Below, piece by piece: positions 26,525 through 35,055 of a stretch of DNA of 64,000 nucleotides. Below the pieces are notes generated by a model. That model saw only the letters and a list, made by a program, of their open reading frames with translations, was not told the DNA's origin and made no database searches. Numbering within the stretch: position 1 is the stretch's first letter; the number at the start of each line of letters is the position of its first letter. Both the position numbers and the translations under genes were made by a program. The DNA is taken from assembly GCF_036345255.1 (NCBI RefSeq), contig NZ_CP107783.1:2046001-2110000 (forward strand), given 5' to 3'. This stretch comes from Streptomyces sp. NBC_00569 (GTDB lineage Bacteria > Actinomycetota > Actinomycetes > Streptomycetales > Streptomycetaceae).

Positions 26525-26698
26525 TCACGGGCGGATCTGGAGATAGCCCACGCGGACTTCCGGAACCGGTTGCGTCGAGACGATGTAGGTGGCCAGCGCC
26601 TTCCCGGCCTCATCGACGACGGGCAGTTCGCCGGGCGGCTGGACTCTGCCGTGGGGTGCGCAGTCGGCGATGTGGCGGGGCCGTGGCGGCCTCGGCAT
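26525..26698 (-). CDS. Small hypothetical protein encoded directly after mscS
   Basis: 57 residues from ATG 26698, starting 4 bp beyond the MscS stop. The translation has PPGELPVVDEAGKALATYIV and VPEVRVGYLQIRP, without signal or membrane segment. Close spacing suggests co-transcription. The ribosome site is weak (GGGTCGCGGC). No family recognised. Confidence 0.45.
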   Translation of the reverse strand: MPRPPRPRHIADCAPHGRVQPPGELPVVDEAGKALATYIVSTQPVPEVRVGYLQIRP

Positions 26699-26702
26699 GG
26701 GG

Positions 26703-27827
26703 CTAGCCGCGACCCGTGCCTGTGCGTGAAGGCTCGAAGGAGTGGGTCGCGGCGCCGTCCTGGTCGCGGCGCCGGCTCCGCAGCGTCCTGCCCGGAGGCG
26801 GCGCCGCGCCGGCCATGTTGACGCGGGGGAGCGCGTAGGGGTGGTCCTCGGCCAGCCAGCGCATCATCCGCTCACGGACCGTGACCCGCACCGACCAGAT
26901 GTCGTCCGCATCCTTGGCCGTGACCAGGGCGCGCACCTGCATGGTGTTGGGAGTGGAGTCCGTGACGGCGAGCCCGTAGTCGCGTCCGTCCCAGGCCGGG
27001 CACTCGCGCAGGATGTCGCGCAGCTTCTCGCGCATGGCCTCCACCGGCGCCGAGTGGTCGACGTGGAAGAAGACGATGCCGGTCATCTGGGCGCTGCCAC
27101 GCGACCAGTTCTCGAACGGCTTCGAGGTGAAGTAAGAGACGGGCATCGTGATCCGCCGCTCGTCCCAGGTCCGTACCGTCAGAAAGGTCAGGGTGATCTC
27201 GTCGACGGTGCCCCACTCGCCGTCCACCACGACCGTGTCGCCGAGGCGCACCATGTCGCCGAAGGCGATCTGCAGCCCGGCAAAGAGGTTCGACAGCGTG
27301 GACTGTGCGGCGACACCGGCGACGATGCCGAGGACGCCGGCCGACGCGAGCAGCGAGGCGCCGGCCGCCCGCATCGCCGGGAAGGTGAGCAGCATCGCGG
27401 CGACCGCGACCACACCGACGATCGCGGACACCACCCGCTGGATCAGCGACACCTGGGTGCGGACCCGGCGGACCCGGGCGGGGTCGCGGTGCGCGGTCGC
27501 GTAGCGGGTGTACGAGGTCTCCACGACGGCGGCGGCGATGCGCACCACCAGCCAGGCCGTGGAGCCGATGAGCGTCAGCGTCAGGATCCGGCCGATGCCG
27601 ATGGAGTGCTCCTCCAGCAGCTTGGCCTGCGCGTAGGACCCTCTGAGCATGGCGGTGCACAGAACGAGTTGGAAAGGGACACGGCCGCGACGGAGCAGCC
27701 CCCACAGCGGGGTCTCGTGGTGCCGGCCGTCCGCGCGTCGCAGCAGCCGGTCCACGGCCCACCCGACGAGCAGCGTGAGCACGACCGAGCCGCCGACGAC
27801 GATCACCGGGCGCAGTACGTTCTCCAT
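26703..27827 (-). CDS. MscS family mechanosensitive channel
   Basis: 374 residues from ATG 27827; the longer frame adds an arginine-rich leader with no signal. Four membrane spans: about 5-25, 55-75 (weaker), 85-110 and the pore helix region 150-200. The pore and the beta domain show the MscS hallmark ASAGVLGIVAGVAAQSTLSN-LFAGLQIAF-GD, then GDTVVVDGEWGTVDEITLTF and RRITMPVSYF. It should release solutes on hypo-osmotic shock. The C-terminus is a short basic tail. Confidence 0.9.
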   Translation of the reverse strand: MENVLRPVIVVGGSVVLTLLVGWAVDRLLRRADGRHHETPLWGLLRRGRVPFQLVLCTAMLRGSYAQAKLLEEHSIGIGRILTLTLIGSTAWLVVRIAAAVVETSYTRYATAHRDPARVRRVRTQVSLIQRVVSAIVGVVAVAAMLLTFPAMRAAGASLLASAGVLGIVAGVAAQSTLSNLFAGLQIAFGDMVRLGDTVVVDGEWGTVDEITLTFLTVRTWDERRITMPVSYFTSKPFENWSRGSAQMTGIVFFHVDHSAPVEAMREKLRDILRECPAWDGRDYGLAVTDSTPNTMQVRALVTAKDADDIWSVRVTVRERMMRWLAEDHPYALPRVNMAGAAPPPGRTLRSRRRDQDGAATHSFEPSRTGTGRG

Positions 27828-27987
27828 GCCCCGACCGTAACCGGCCCGCCGCGGTCCAAACCTGGAGCCGGAAGCCGTCCGCACGCGGGCCCGCGCGGCG
27901 ACGTCGGTCCAGGCCGGCACCATGACTCCTCCCCCGGATTAACTTCCGTTCTAGTGGTCGTCGCAACACCCCAGCTCAAGGGGTGCG

Positions 27988-28200
27988 ATGACGTTCGAGA
28001 TCCGGAAGGATCGGAAGCCACAGGGGCGCCGGATCCTGGTCCGTGAGCGGGAGGAATACTTCCGGCTTATGGCCCAGGGGGTGAGTAGCGCGGAAGCATG
28101 CCGGATTGTAGGCATCTGCGGGCGGACCGGTATGAGGTGGCGTAACGGCTGGCGGCCGTCGGGCCGGCACAAGGGCAGCCCGCCCGTGACGCGTCCAGGT
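27988..28200 (+). pseudogene. IS30-like transposase N-terminal fragment
   Basis: Reads REREEYFRLMAQGVSSAEAC then RIVGICGRTGMRWRNGWRPS, the HTH region of IS30-type transposases, and then loses homology. The following 28200-28470 reads in frame as LDKPPLGTNIEAIRRVAAEL but is unrecognised and truncated by the IS5 end at 28471. Confidence 0.6.
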
Positions 28201-28482
28201 GATCAACCTCGACAAGCCGCCGTTGGGCACCAACATCGAAGCAATCAGGCGCGTCGCCGCGGAGCTGGGCCTGCCCGAAGTCCCGAACCGCCTCGGGGCC
28301 GTGTGCCCTACGCCCCAGCAGACCGACGCCGAGCACGGCGTAGTCAAGTACCCCGGCCATGGCCCGATCATCCTGCGCAACACCGGATCAGCCCGGCTGC
28401 AGGAGTACTGCACCGACTCGGTCAGCGAACCTGGTGCGACAGCACCCCTCCCCGGCACTGACATCATCACTAAGACCGTGTC

Positions 28483-29971
28483 CTACATGGTGAGTTTGAG
28501 GTGCCGTTTGTAGCAGCAGAGGGCTGCGGCGAGGCCGAGAAAGGCGAGGTAGTTTGCGGGTTGGCGCTCGTAACGGGGGCTGAGTCTGCGGTAGCCCGTC
28601 AGCCACGACATCGTCCGTTCGATCACCCACCTGCGGCGCCCTAATCGATCGCTGGACTCGACGCCCTTGCGGGCGATGCGGACCCCGATGTGCTTGCCCC
28701 AGAGCCATCGCCGCAGGTGAGGGATGTCGTAGGCCTTGTCGGCGTGAAGGCGTTGTGGCTTGAAGTAGCGTCCGCGGTAGGGGTCATGTCTCGTATGGTG
28801 ACCCTCGACCATGGGTTTCAGCGCGAGACTGTCGTGGACGTTGGCGGCGGAGAGACCGACGATGAGGGGCAGTCCGTTCGCGTCCGACAGGACGTGCATC
28901 TTGGAACCCGGCTTGCCCCGTCCACGGGGCTCGGACCTGTGTGTTCGCCCCCGTTACCGTTTTCGTGGTCCCGCAATGGGGCTCCCGGCCTCCGGGTCCG
29001 GCATGACTGTTGCCCCTTGTCGATCATGGTCGAAAAAGTGGTGTCACCGGGCCGGAGGCATTGGCAGACCGCTGATCAGGGGCATGACCGCTCTATCCGC
29101 ACTCGCTGGATGGGCAGGCCTTCGTAACGTGGATGCCGGCATGCTGATGCCGCAGGCAAGGCCGGGAAGAGGCTGCTTGGGAGGGGCATGTGAGCGACGA
29201 GAGCGAGATCGATGTCTACCTCGGTCTGGACGTCGGCAAGGGTGAGCATCACGGCACCGCACTGACTCCGGCGGGCAAGAAGGTGTTCGACAAGCCGCTG
29301 CCCAACAGTGAGCCTAGGCTGCGTGAGCTGTTCACGAAACTGCAGGCCAGGCACGGAACCATACTGGTCGTGGTGGACCAACCAGCCTCGATCGGGGCAC
29401 TGCCGCTGGCCGTCGCACGAGATGTTAGCTGTCGTGTCGCCTACCTTCCGGGGCTGACGATGCGGCGGATCGCCGACCTCTACCCCGGTGAGTCGAAGAC
29501 CGACGCCCGGGACGCCGCGATCATCGCGGACGCCGCCAGGACCATGCTCCGGGACGGCACGTTCTACGAGGCTCCACCCACTACCGCTGCTTGACCAAAA
29601 CCATAGGGGCACTTTTTTGCCCGCACGTGCGCGGAGTCCAGCACGACACGGGAGACATCGACGAGGCCGGCATCGTCCAGTCGGTGCACAACCGCCTCGT
29701 GCAGTCGACCCCACACACCGGCTCTCGACCAGATCATGAACCGCCGGTGCACCGTCGACTTCGACACCCCAAAACAGGGCGGAAGCGCCCGCCAGGCGCA
29801 ACCGCTGACCAGTACGTAGATGATCGCGGCGAACAGCGTCTCATCAGGCGTGTTCTGCTTTCCGCCACCCTGCGGCCGCACCCGATCCGCCGGAATCAAC
29901 GGCCTGGCGATCTCCCACAGCCCGTCCGGAACAATCCAACTCCACGTCCCCTGACCCATGTTGAGGAGCAC
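28483..29971 (-). pseudogene. IS5 family transposase, split and frameshifted
   Basis: N-terminal half (29971 down to about 29612): IVPDGLWEIARPLIPADRVR, GCAWRALPPCFGVSKSTVHR, VVLDSAHVRAKK. C-terminal half (about 28965 down to 28483): GGEHTGPSPVD, then after a missing base near 28915 KMHVLSDANGLPLIVGLSAA, HADKAYD and ERTMSWLTGYRRLSPRYER. The DDE residues are all represented, but the insertion and the lost base inactivate it. Confidence 0.75.
29190..29594 (+). pseudogene. IS110 family transposase, N-terminal (DEDD) half
   Basis: Starts at GTG 29190 after GGGAGGGG. It shows the RuvC-like first motif VYLGLDVGKGEHHGTAL and PGESKTDARDAAIIADAART, hallmarks of IS110 transposases. It stops at 29594 fused to IS5 sequence; the C-terminal serine-containing domain is absent. 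Confidence 0.8.
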
Positions 29972-30090
29972 TACCCAGCCTCACCATGTAGGACACCGCC
30001 TTAGCCGTTACGCACCTGTTGCCCCATGCGCCCGCAAGGGCCGCGCCAACGCGGGAAACTCTCCTCCTCGCGCTGCAGCACCAGGGGGAC

Positions 30091-30741
30091 ATGATGACCA
30101 GTCAACGGCCACGCCCTGACGAGGACGACCTCGCCCGGTTCCACAACGGCGACACCCTCGACAACATCCCCATCGTCAAACTACGTTCGGCCGCGCCCAT
30201 GTCGAGGCGACGGCAGGCATTCCTTTGGGGTTCCGCGATCGTCTCCTTCGGGCTGATTGGGGCGCTAATCGGGGTCAGCGCAGTCCGCTGGGCAGGAGAC
30301 CGCCCGCCAGCGGCGAGCACCCATGCGGGCTCGGAGTCGACGGCGAAAGGGCAAGGGGCGCCACGGTCCGCAATGACGATGCCGTCCGTGACGCCGTGGA
30401 CCGAGCCCTCGCCATCGGTCGAGGCGACGAAGGAATCTCAGCTCGAACAGGTGCAGGTTATCCAGGCCCCTGCGACAGGAGGCGACCCGTCCACGACGTA
30501 CTGCCTCGTGTACACGGGCAGTGGTAGCGGCAGCACGAGAGACGCGATCCTGCTCTCCAACGTCCCGGCGTACCAGTGCACTTACCTACTCCCGTATGAC
30601 CCCGCGGGGAACGGCGCCTGGTCCACAGTGGCACCCGACTGCACACCCCCTGCAAGGCCCGCTGTTCTCAGCTTCACGGACAGGACGGGATGGGCAGGGG
30701 CCGTGTACTTCACCTGCCTGACGAAGAACTCTGGGGCGTAA
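30091..30741 (+). CDS. Hypothetical single-pass membrane protein with extracytoplasmic domain
   Basis: 216 residues from ATG 30091 (ATG 30094 equally possible) behind CCAGGGGG. A cytoplasmic stretch of about 40 residues precedes one membrane helix (FLWGSAIVSFGLIGALIGVS). A Ser/Thr/Pro linker and an external domain follow with four cysteines (YCLVYTG, YQCTYLLPYD, PDCTPPARP, YFTCLTKN) that could form two disulfides. No family recognised. It lies immediately right of the IS5 end and could have lost its original upstream region. Confidence 0.65.
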   Translation: MMTSQRPRPDEDDLARFHNGDTLDNIPIVKLRSAAPMSRRRQAFLWGSAIVSFGLIGALIGVSAVRWAGDRPPAASTHAGSESTAKGQGAPRSAMTMPSVTPWTEPSPSVEATKESQLEQVQVIQAPATGGDPSTTYCLVYTGSGSGSTRDAILLSNVPAYQCTYLLPYDPAGNGAWSTVAPDCTPPARPAVLSFTDRTGWAGAVYFTCLTKNSGA

Positions 30742-30799
30742 CCGCCTGCCCGCAGGCCGAGACTGGCAGCTCGGTGTCGCCCGCTTAACATCTCGGGAG

Positions 30800-31006
30800 G
30801 TGGCAGCAATCGATTTCCCCCACGACCTCATCGCGCTGGAACGTGCCGTCTGGGAGCAGATCCAGGCCGGCGCCCTGACCGTGAACACTACGTTCGCCGC
30901 ATAGCAGGCGGTGACTGTCTTCGCCGCTGAGGACGGGGAACCGCGGATCGATGTCGAGATGGCGCTCAAGCGCCTCGTCCGCCACCCCGAACCCGAAGCG
31001 GCCTGA
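30800..31006 (+). pseudogene. Small hypothetical gene with an internal amber codon
   Basis: In one frame from GTG 30800: VAAIDFPHDLIALERAVWEQ, IQAGALTVNTTFAA, TAG (30902-30904), then QAVTVFAAEDGEPRIDVEMA and LKRLVRHPEPEAA ending at TGA 31004. Coding character is equally strong on both sides of the TAG, so a Gln-to-stop change in a gene of about 68 codons is likely. Start uncertain because the purine-rich GGGAGG abuts the GTG. Confidence 0.5.
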
Positions 31007-31014
31007 CCGCAAAG

Positions 31015-31050
31015 CGCCCGCCCCTGGAATTCGCCGCGAAGGGGCGGGCG
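31015..31050. terminator. Bidirectional hairpin between convergent genes
   Basis: CGCCCGCCCCT pairs with AGGGGCGGGCG across a 14-nt loop. It lies between the + strand small gene (stop 31006) and the minus-strand secreted protein (stop 31086). Confidence 0.7.
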
Positions 31051-31085
31051 TTGCACTGCAGCCCGCAGGCGCGGATATCGCGCCG

Positions 31086-31628
31086 TCAGCCTTGCGGCGT
31101 GGCTGAGTCTGCCGAGCAGATGACGGATGCCGAAACCGACACCTGCTCAGCGGTGTTGTTGTGAACATTCACGCCCCATGCGTCTGCACGGCCGTCGCCG
31201 TTGACGTCGCCGGGCGTCGAGAAGGTGACACTCACATTGGCGTCGACGGGCATGACGTTGTAACCGCCCCCGGTTGCGACCTCTCCGGTAGCGCAGTACG
31301 CCGCAATGAACGCCGTTCCGTTGGCGGGCACAGGGACCGCGCTGCTGCGCACGATCCGGGACGACGTCGCACCACCATTGCCGCCGCCGATGGGCGGGGG
31401 CGTGGGGTTGGACTGCGTGGCGCTCTGGCTGCAGCTGACGTTCTGGGTTCCGGTGAAGGTGTTGCCCTGGCCGACCTGACCGGCCGGGAAGCAGGCGAGC
31501 GTGAGCGATGGGGCGCTGGAAAGTGACACCAGGCTGCCATCGTCCTGGGCGTGCGCGGCGCTGGCACCGAGGGAGATGGCTGCCGTGGCGGCAGCACCGA
31601 TCATGGCGATGGTCCGGGTGAGCCTCAC
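31086..31628 (-). CDS. Small secreted hypothetical protein
   Basis: 180 residues from GTG 31628, preceded by AAGGACC at 5-nt spacing. The signal peptide reads VRLTRTIAMIGAAATAAISL ... ASAAHA. The mature part has four cysteines (LACFPAG, VSCSQ, YCATGE, VICSADS), a glycine/proline linker and a Gly-rich GGGYNVMPVDANVSV section. It is exported and probably disulfide bonded. Similar small secreted proteins are common in Streptomyces; function unknown. Confidence 0.7.
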   Translation of the reverse strand: MRLTRTIAMIGAAATAAISLGASAAHAQDDGSLVSLSSAPSLTLACFPAGQVGQGNTFTGTQNVSCSQSATQSNPTPPPIGGGNGGATSSRIVRSSAVPVPANGTAFIAAYCATGEVATGGGYNVMPVDANVSVTFSTPGDVNGDGRADAWGVNVHNNTAEQVSVSASVICSADSATPQG

Positions 31629-31773
31629 GTGGGGGTCCTTACGGGTACTGGAGGGGGTGGGACCGGCTGCTGCCTGTCCCCCGGTCGCCGTTGACAACCG
31701 TGCGTCGCCCCGGCCAGTCACCCTGCGCCATCCAGACGGACCACCCTGGAGCAGGCACCGACAGAGGCGAGGT

Positions 31774-31986
31774 CTATGCCTCGTCACTGGGCCACCGCTG
31801 GAGGACGCGCTCCTCCCCGTCGTCGCCCCGCTCCGTGAGGACGATGCGCGCGTCCGCTACGGCGCTGTAGCTGCCGATCCAGGAGAGGAACTTTCGCTCT
31901 CCGATCGCGCGGTCAGGCCACCAGTCCTGCATCACGACGGCTCCGTCGGAGGTGAGGGTCAGGCGGTAGTGCTCCGGATCATCCAC
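31774..31986 (-). CDS. Small hypothetical protein
   Basis: 70 residues: MDDPEHYRLTLTSDGAVVMQ, DWWPDRAIGERKFLSWIGSY, SAVADARIVLTERGDDGEER, VLQRWPSDEA. Compact, soluble, with a beta-rich pattern (RLTLTSDGAVVMQ; ARIVLTERG). Similar proteins occur in Streptomyces accessory regions. It sits just downstream of the broken zinc-ribbon gene on the same strand (12-bp gap), so both may once have formed a unit. Confidence 0.6.
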   Translation of the reverse strand: MDDPEHYRLTLTSDGAVVMQDWWPDRAIGERKFLSWIGSYSAVADARIVLTERGDDGEERVLQRWPSDEA

Positions 31987-31998
31987 CCGAGCACTGTG

Positions 31999-32324
31999 TC
32001 ACGGCCGCGGCGGCAGCTCGTCGACGAGGACGGTCAGGGCGACGCCGGCCTCGCGGGCAGCATCGCGCAGTACGGTCAAAGTGTCGGCGAGCGGCACGGT
32101 CGGCCGGCTGCGGTCGACGGTGGCGAGCATGCAGTCCCGGCAGAGATCGAGCTACCGCCGGCCATGCTCTGGGGTGTCGATGATGCGGGTGGAGCGGGCC
32201 GGGGTGCCGCAGGCCACGCAGGGGACGAGGCTCGGACCGAGGTGCTTGCGGGCGTCCTGCGCGTTTGCTGAGCGGGGTAGGGCGGGCTTCAGGTCGGCCC
32301 CACTTCTGTCCTCAGGCGGTTGAT
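31999..32324 (-). pseudogene. Small zinc-ribbon protein, 5' end removed by an IS605-type element, internal amber
   Basis: The minus strand reads DQPPEDRSGADLKPALPRSA near 32320, then LVPCVACGTPARSTRIID, TPEHGRR, TAG, LDLCRDCMLATVDRSRPTVP, and ends ...LTVLVDELPPRP at TGA 31999. The two CxxC pairs (CVAC, CRDC) suggest one zinc ribbon. The start codon is missing because the TnpB element begins immediately upstream; the TAG probably replaces a Gln codon. Confidence 0.55.
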
Positions 32325-33760
32325 CCTTTGAAACCTCCCCCAGCTAAAGCAGGGGGATTCCTAGCTCACGTCGCCTGATCCCTGGCAGGGATGCAGGTCT
32401 TACACGATCAGCACTAGCCGGGACAGAGACCAGCCCGGACGAGCATCACACGGGCTGAGTTTTTGTCCCGAGGCCGGGACACCCCGCACGTGGTGCACGT
32501 ATACGTTCGTTCTGAGAGAGGCAGCGCGTGCTTGGTTCTCGCTCCGCAGTCTGCGCAGTCCATCGTGGTGTGCGCCGGGTGCACCAGGTGCACGGACCGG
32601 CCGTGCTTACGGCCCATCTCGACCAGGGCTGTCTTCGTCGCGCCGATCGCCGCGTCAGCGGCCTTCTTGGCCATGGTGGACTTCGCGAGGAACTTCGGCC
32701 GGAAGTCCTCCACGGCCAGGGCGTCATGGTCACGGACGACCTTCTTGGCCCACTTGCGGGCGGTGTCCTGACGCTGCCGGGCCACCTTCTTGTGCAGCTT
32801 CGCCGTCTGCCGCTTCGCCTCGCGGTAGCCCTTCGATCCGGCGCATCCACGCTTCGGCTTACGCCGGGACATCATCCGCTGATAGTGCGCCAAGCGCTGG
32901 GCGGCCCTCTTCCCGTGCTGCGGGTGGGCAAGGTCGTGGTCGTCGCTGGTGGTGGTCGCGGTCTCCTTCACACCCCAGTCGATCCCGATCACCCGGCCGG
33001 TTTTCGGCAGTGTCTCGGGCATGCTCGCCACGACGAAAGACGCGTACCAAGCTCCGGTGCTGTCGCGCAAGACGCGGACGCTGGAGGGTGGCTCGGGAAG
33101 GGCACGCGACCACACGACCGTCACGGCGATGCCGCCTGCCAGGTGCAGGCGGCCGTCCTTGAGCCGAAAACCCCGCCGGGTGTAGTTCAGCGACAAGTCG
33201 TCCTGGTGCTTCTTCTTGTACTTGGGCATCCCGGCCCGCTGCCGCACCGGCACAGCGGCCTTGATGTCCTTCAGCGCCTTCGCCCGCGACTTCGCGAAAT
33301 CGCGTATCACCTGCTGCTGAGGAACGCTGGAGCCCTCGCGCAGCCAGCCCATGCAGGCACGCGCCTGGGTCAGCATCTTGTCCAGCCGGGCCGGACCGCA
33401 CTTCTCGTTCTCGGCGTGCGCCCTCTTCGAGCGGGCACAGCACTCATTCCACAACCACCGGCACCGCGCCCATTCCGCTTCGAGAGCACCAGCCGCGGTG
33501 GACGACACACGAAGACGGAACGTGAAGCGGGCATGCCCAACACCCGCCGTCTCCTGCGCCTCGATCGTCATCAACAGCAACCTATCCGGGAGGACTGACA
33601 GTTGAGAGCTCTGATCCAACGAGGGCTGCCTCACCACCACGACGGGTGGACACCGATCCGCCCAGCCGGCGAATCACCTTCCCCTGCCCTACTCCGCAGG
33701 CATCCGATTCCTCCCCGGCCTGAAGGCCCGGGCATCCTCAGAGGAATCCGGTGAAAGGTG
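32325..33760 (-). mobile_element. IS200/IS605-type element with TnpB only
   Basis: Boundaries are approximate. At the tnpB 3' side, CCCCCAGCTAAAGCAGGGGG at about 32335-32356 is a subterminal hairpin. At the 5' side, 33708-33757 carries GGCCTGAAGGCCCGGGC inside flanking GATTCCTC...GAGGAATC arms. No tnpA is present, so movement would need a transposase in trans. The region between the tnpB stop and the right hairpin (about 32325-32480) is where an omegaRNA would be expected. Confidence 0.7.
32414..33571 (-). CDS. tnpB: TnpB, RNA-guided endonuclease of IS605 type
   Basis: 385 residues from ATG 33571; an upstream in-frame start would add a leader unlike TnpB. N-terminal HTH/REC-WED region (ARFTFRLRVSSTAAGALEAE, WLWNECCARSKRAH). 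RuvC-like catalytic residues are intact: D in GIDWGVKETATTT, E in ALAVEDFRPKFLAKSTMAKK, and D in RPRDKNSARVMLV. The zinc finger is CADCGARTKH...CTTCG. Homologues cut DNA next to a transposon-specific TAM using an RNA made from the element's right end. All key residues seem present, so it may be active. Confidence 0.92.
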   Translation of the reverse strand: MTIEAQETAGVGHARFTFRLRVSSTAAGALEAEWARCRWLWNECCARSKRAHAENEKCGPARLDKMLTQARACMGWLREGSSVPQQQVIRDFAKSRAKALKDIKAAVPVRQRAGMPKYKKKHQDDLSLNYTRRGFRLKDGRLHLAGGIAVTVVWSRALPEPPSSVRVLRDSTGAWYASFVVASMPETLPKTGRVIGIDWGVKETATTTSDDHDLAHPQHGKRAAQRLAHYQRMMSRRKPKRGCAGSKGYREAKRQTAKLHKKVARQRQDTARKWAKKVVRDHDALAVEDFRPKFLAKSTMAKKAADAAIGATKTALVEMGRKHGRSVHLVHPAHTTMDCADCGARTKHALPLSERTYTCTTCGVSRPRDKNSARVMLVRAGLCPG

Positions 33761-33806
33761 CCTCATCCAAGACACGTAAGGAGCGGTCGCACGTAGGGTC
33801 GGGCCG

Positions 33807-34334
33807 GTGATCATCTGGTTGAACGGGACGTTCGGGGCGGGAAAGACCACCACGGCGAAGGAGTTGACCTCTCGGATCCCAGATTCCCGGCTCTTCGATG
33901 CTGAAAAGGTCGGGGAGATGCTCTGGCACGTCCTGGGGGTGCCAGAGCGGGACTTCCAGGACTTCCCTCCGTGGCGGGGACTCGTCGTGGAGACCGCCCG
34001 GCAGGTGCTCGACTACGTCGGCGGCACCTTGGTAGTCACCCAGACGGTTCTGGTCGAGCAGTACTGGCAGGAGATCCATACCGGCCTGACCCAGGCCGGG
34101 ATCCCGGTGCACCACTTCCTGCTGCATGCCGACCAGGACACGCTGGTGGAACGCATCGAGACTGACACCAAGGCGAAGAGCATCACTGCCCGCCAGTGGC
34201 GTCTTGACCATCTCGCCGACTATCGGCAGTCCCTGTCCTGGCTTCACAGGGCAGCCGAGGTCATCGACACCGCCGAAATCACTCCCGACCGCGTCGCGAA
34301 GATCATCGCGGCACGGGTCCGGCCTCGCGGCTAA
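33807..34334 (+). CDS. P-loop ATPase/kinase, TmrB-like
   Basis: 175 residues from GTG 33807. Begins MIIWLNGTFGAGKTTTAKEL with a Walker A G-x-x-G-A-G-K-T-T. The fold and spacing (DAEKVGEMLWHVLG; TLVVTQTVLVEQYW) match adenylate-kinase-like proteins annotated AAA or TmrB tunicamycin resistance-like. TmrB lowers tunicamycin sensitivity in Bacillus, but most homologues are uncharacterised. It sits 46 bp right of the TnpB element's end. Confidence 0.75.
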   Translation: MIIWLNGTFGAGKTTTAKELTSRIPDSRLFDAEKVGEMLWHVLGVPERDFQDFPPWRGLVVETARQVLDYVGGTLVVTQTVLVEQYWQEIHTGLTQAGIPVHHFLLHADQDTLVERIETDTKAKSITARQWRLDHLADYRQSLSWLHRAAEVIDTAEITPDRVAKIIAARVRPRG

Positions 34335-34588
34335 CTGTGACGCATTGGCGGCGATCCCCTCCCGTCGCCCGCCCCTCTTCGACGCCCTGAACCGCAATGA
34401 GCGATGGCTAGGGTCTCTCGTTTGGGTCATGTGAGGAGGACGCGTCACCGAAAGCGGAACGAACCAGTTCGCCCCGAACTCCGTCATGTTCATGAATCGA
34501 TCGGGAGACGCGCCCGGGGTCCGAACTCCCCCTGGGTTCAGCGGCGCCCGGTGAGACGGAGCGCGCACGCTCCAGAAGGAGCCAACGG

Positions 34589-35020
34589 ATGCGAATCAGA
34601 ATTTCACGCCGCCGCGACGCCGACATGACGAGGCGGTCGCGGCGGCTGCCGCTGTACTCAGGCATGGTCATGGTCGTAGCCGCGCTGACGACTGCCTGTT
34701 CAGCACAGGGCGGTGGCGGGGAGGCCCAAGGGTCATGCGCGATCGCTGCCAGGTACGGGGGCCGCACCTATACGCAGGTGGTCAACGTCGACTTCACCGT
34801 GGGCAAAGCACTGGGCCCCGCCGAGTTCCCGCCCTGCAATGACACACCGGGCCACAACGACGATGCCGCAAGGCCCGAACCGACCACGGCCTATGCCGTC
34901 GACGGCTTGAATCCACGTATCGCCATCGCGATGCGGTACACCTCGGACAAGATCATGCTCCTCGCCGTCCAACACGATGGCAGCCTGCCTCCGGAGGTCA
35001 AAGCCCTCACACGAGGCTAG
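34589..35020 (+). CDS. Lipoprotein, DUF6281-like
   Basis: 143 residues from ATG 34589 (ATG 34625 is an alternative). A lipoprotein signal, RRLPLYSGMVMVVAALTTAC, ends in lipobox LTTAC. The mature domain begins with a Gly-rich spacer (SAQGGGGEAQGSC), then YGGRTYTQVVNVDFTVGKAL and a second Cys (PPCND) for a disulfide. It is similar to small Streptomyces lipoproteins grouped as DUF6281; function unknown. It shares a bidirectional terminator with the convergent methyltransferase fragment. Confidence 0.7.
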   Translation: MRIRISRRRDADMTRRSRRLPLYSGMVMVVAALTTACSAQGGGGEAQGSCAIAARYGGRTYTQVVNVDFTVGKALGPAEFPPCNDTPGHNDDAARPEPTTAYAVDGLNPRIAIAMRYTSDKIMLLAVQHDGSLPPEVKALTRG

Positions 35021-35021
35021 G

Positions 35022-35055
35022 TTCTGTCTCTCCGATCACGATCGGAGAGACAGAA
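35022..35055. terminator. Perfect hairpin between convergent genes
   Basis: TTCTGTCTCTCCGAT and ATCGGAGAGACAGAA are perfect 15-bp arms around CACG. It starts 1 bp after the lipoprotein stop and contains the methyltransferase stop (35036-35038); T/A-rich ends on both sides suit a bidirectional terminator. Confidence 0.8.

Larger units (their letters stand above)
28471..30003 (-). mobile_element. IS5 family element interrupted by an IS110-type fragment
   Basis: The left end TAAGACCGTGTCCTACATGG (28471) and the reverse complement of the right end (TAAGGCGGTGTCCTACATGG, at 30003) form clear terminal inverted repeats. The transposase on the minus strand starts near 29971 and ends at 28483. It is split around HVRAKK (about 29612) and GGEHTGPSP (about 28965) by roughly 640 bp carrying an IS110 transposase 5' half. 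Confidence 0.75.

Noticed and set aside
26742..28046. 434-codon plus-strand frame
   Set aside because: Antisense to the MscS channel gene.
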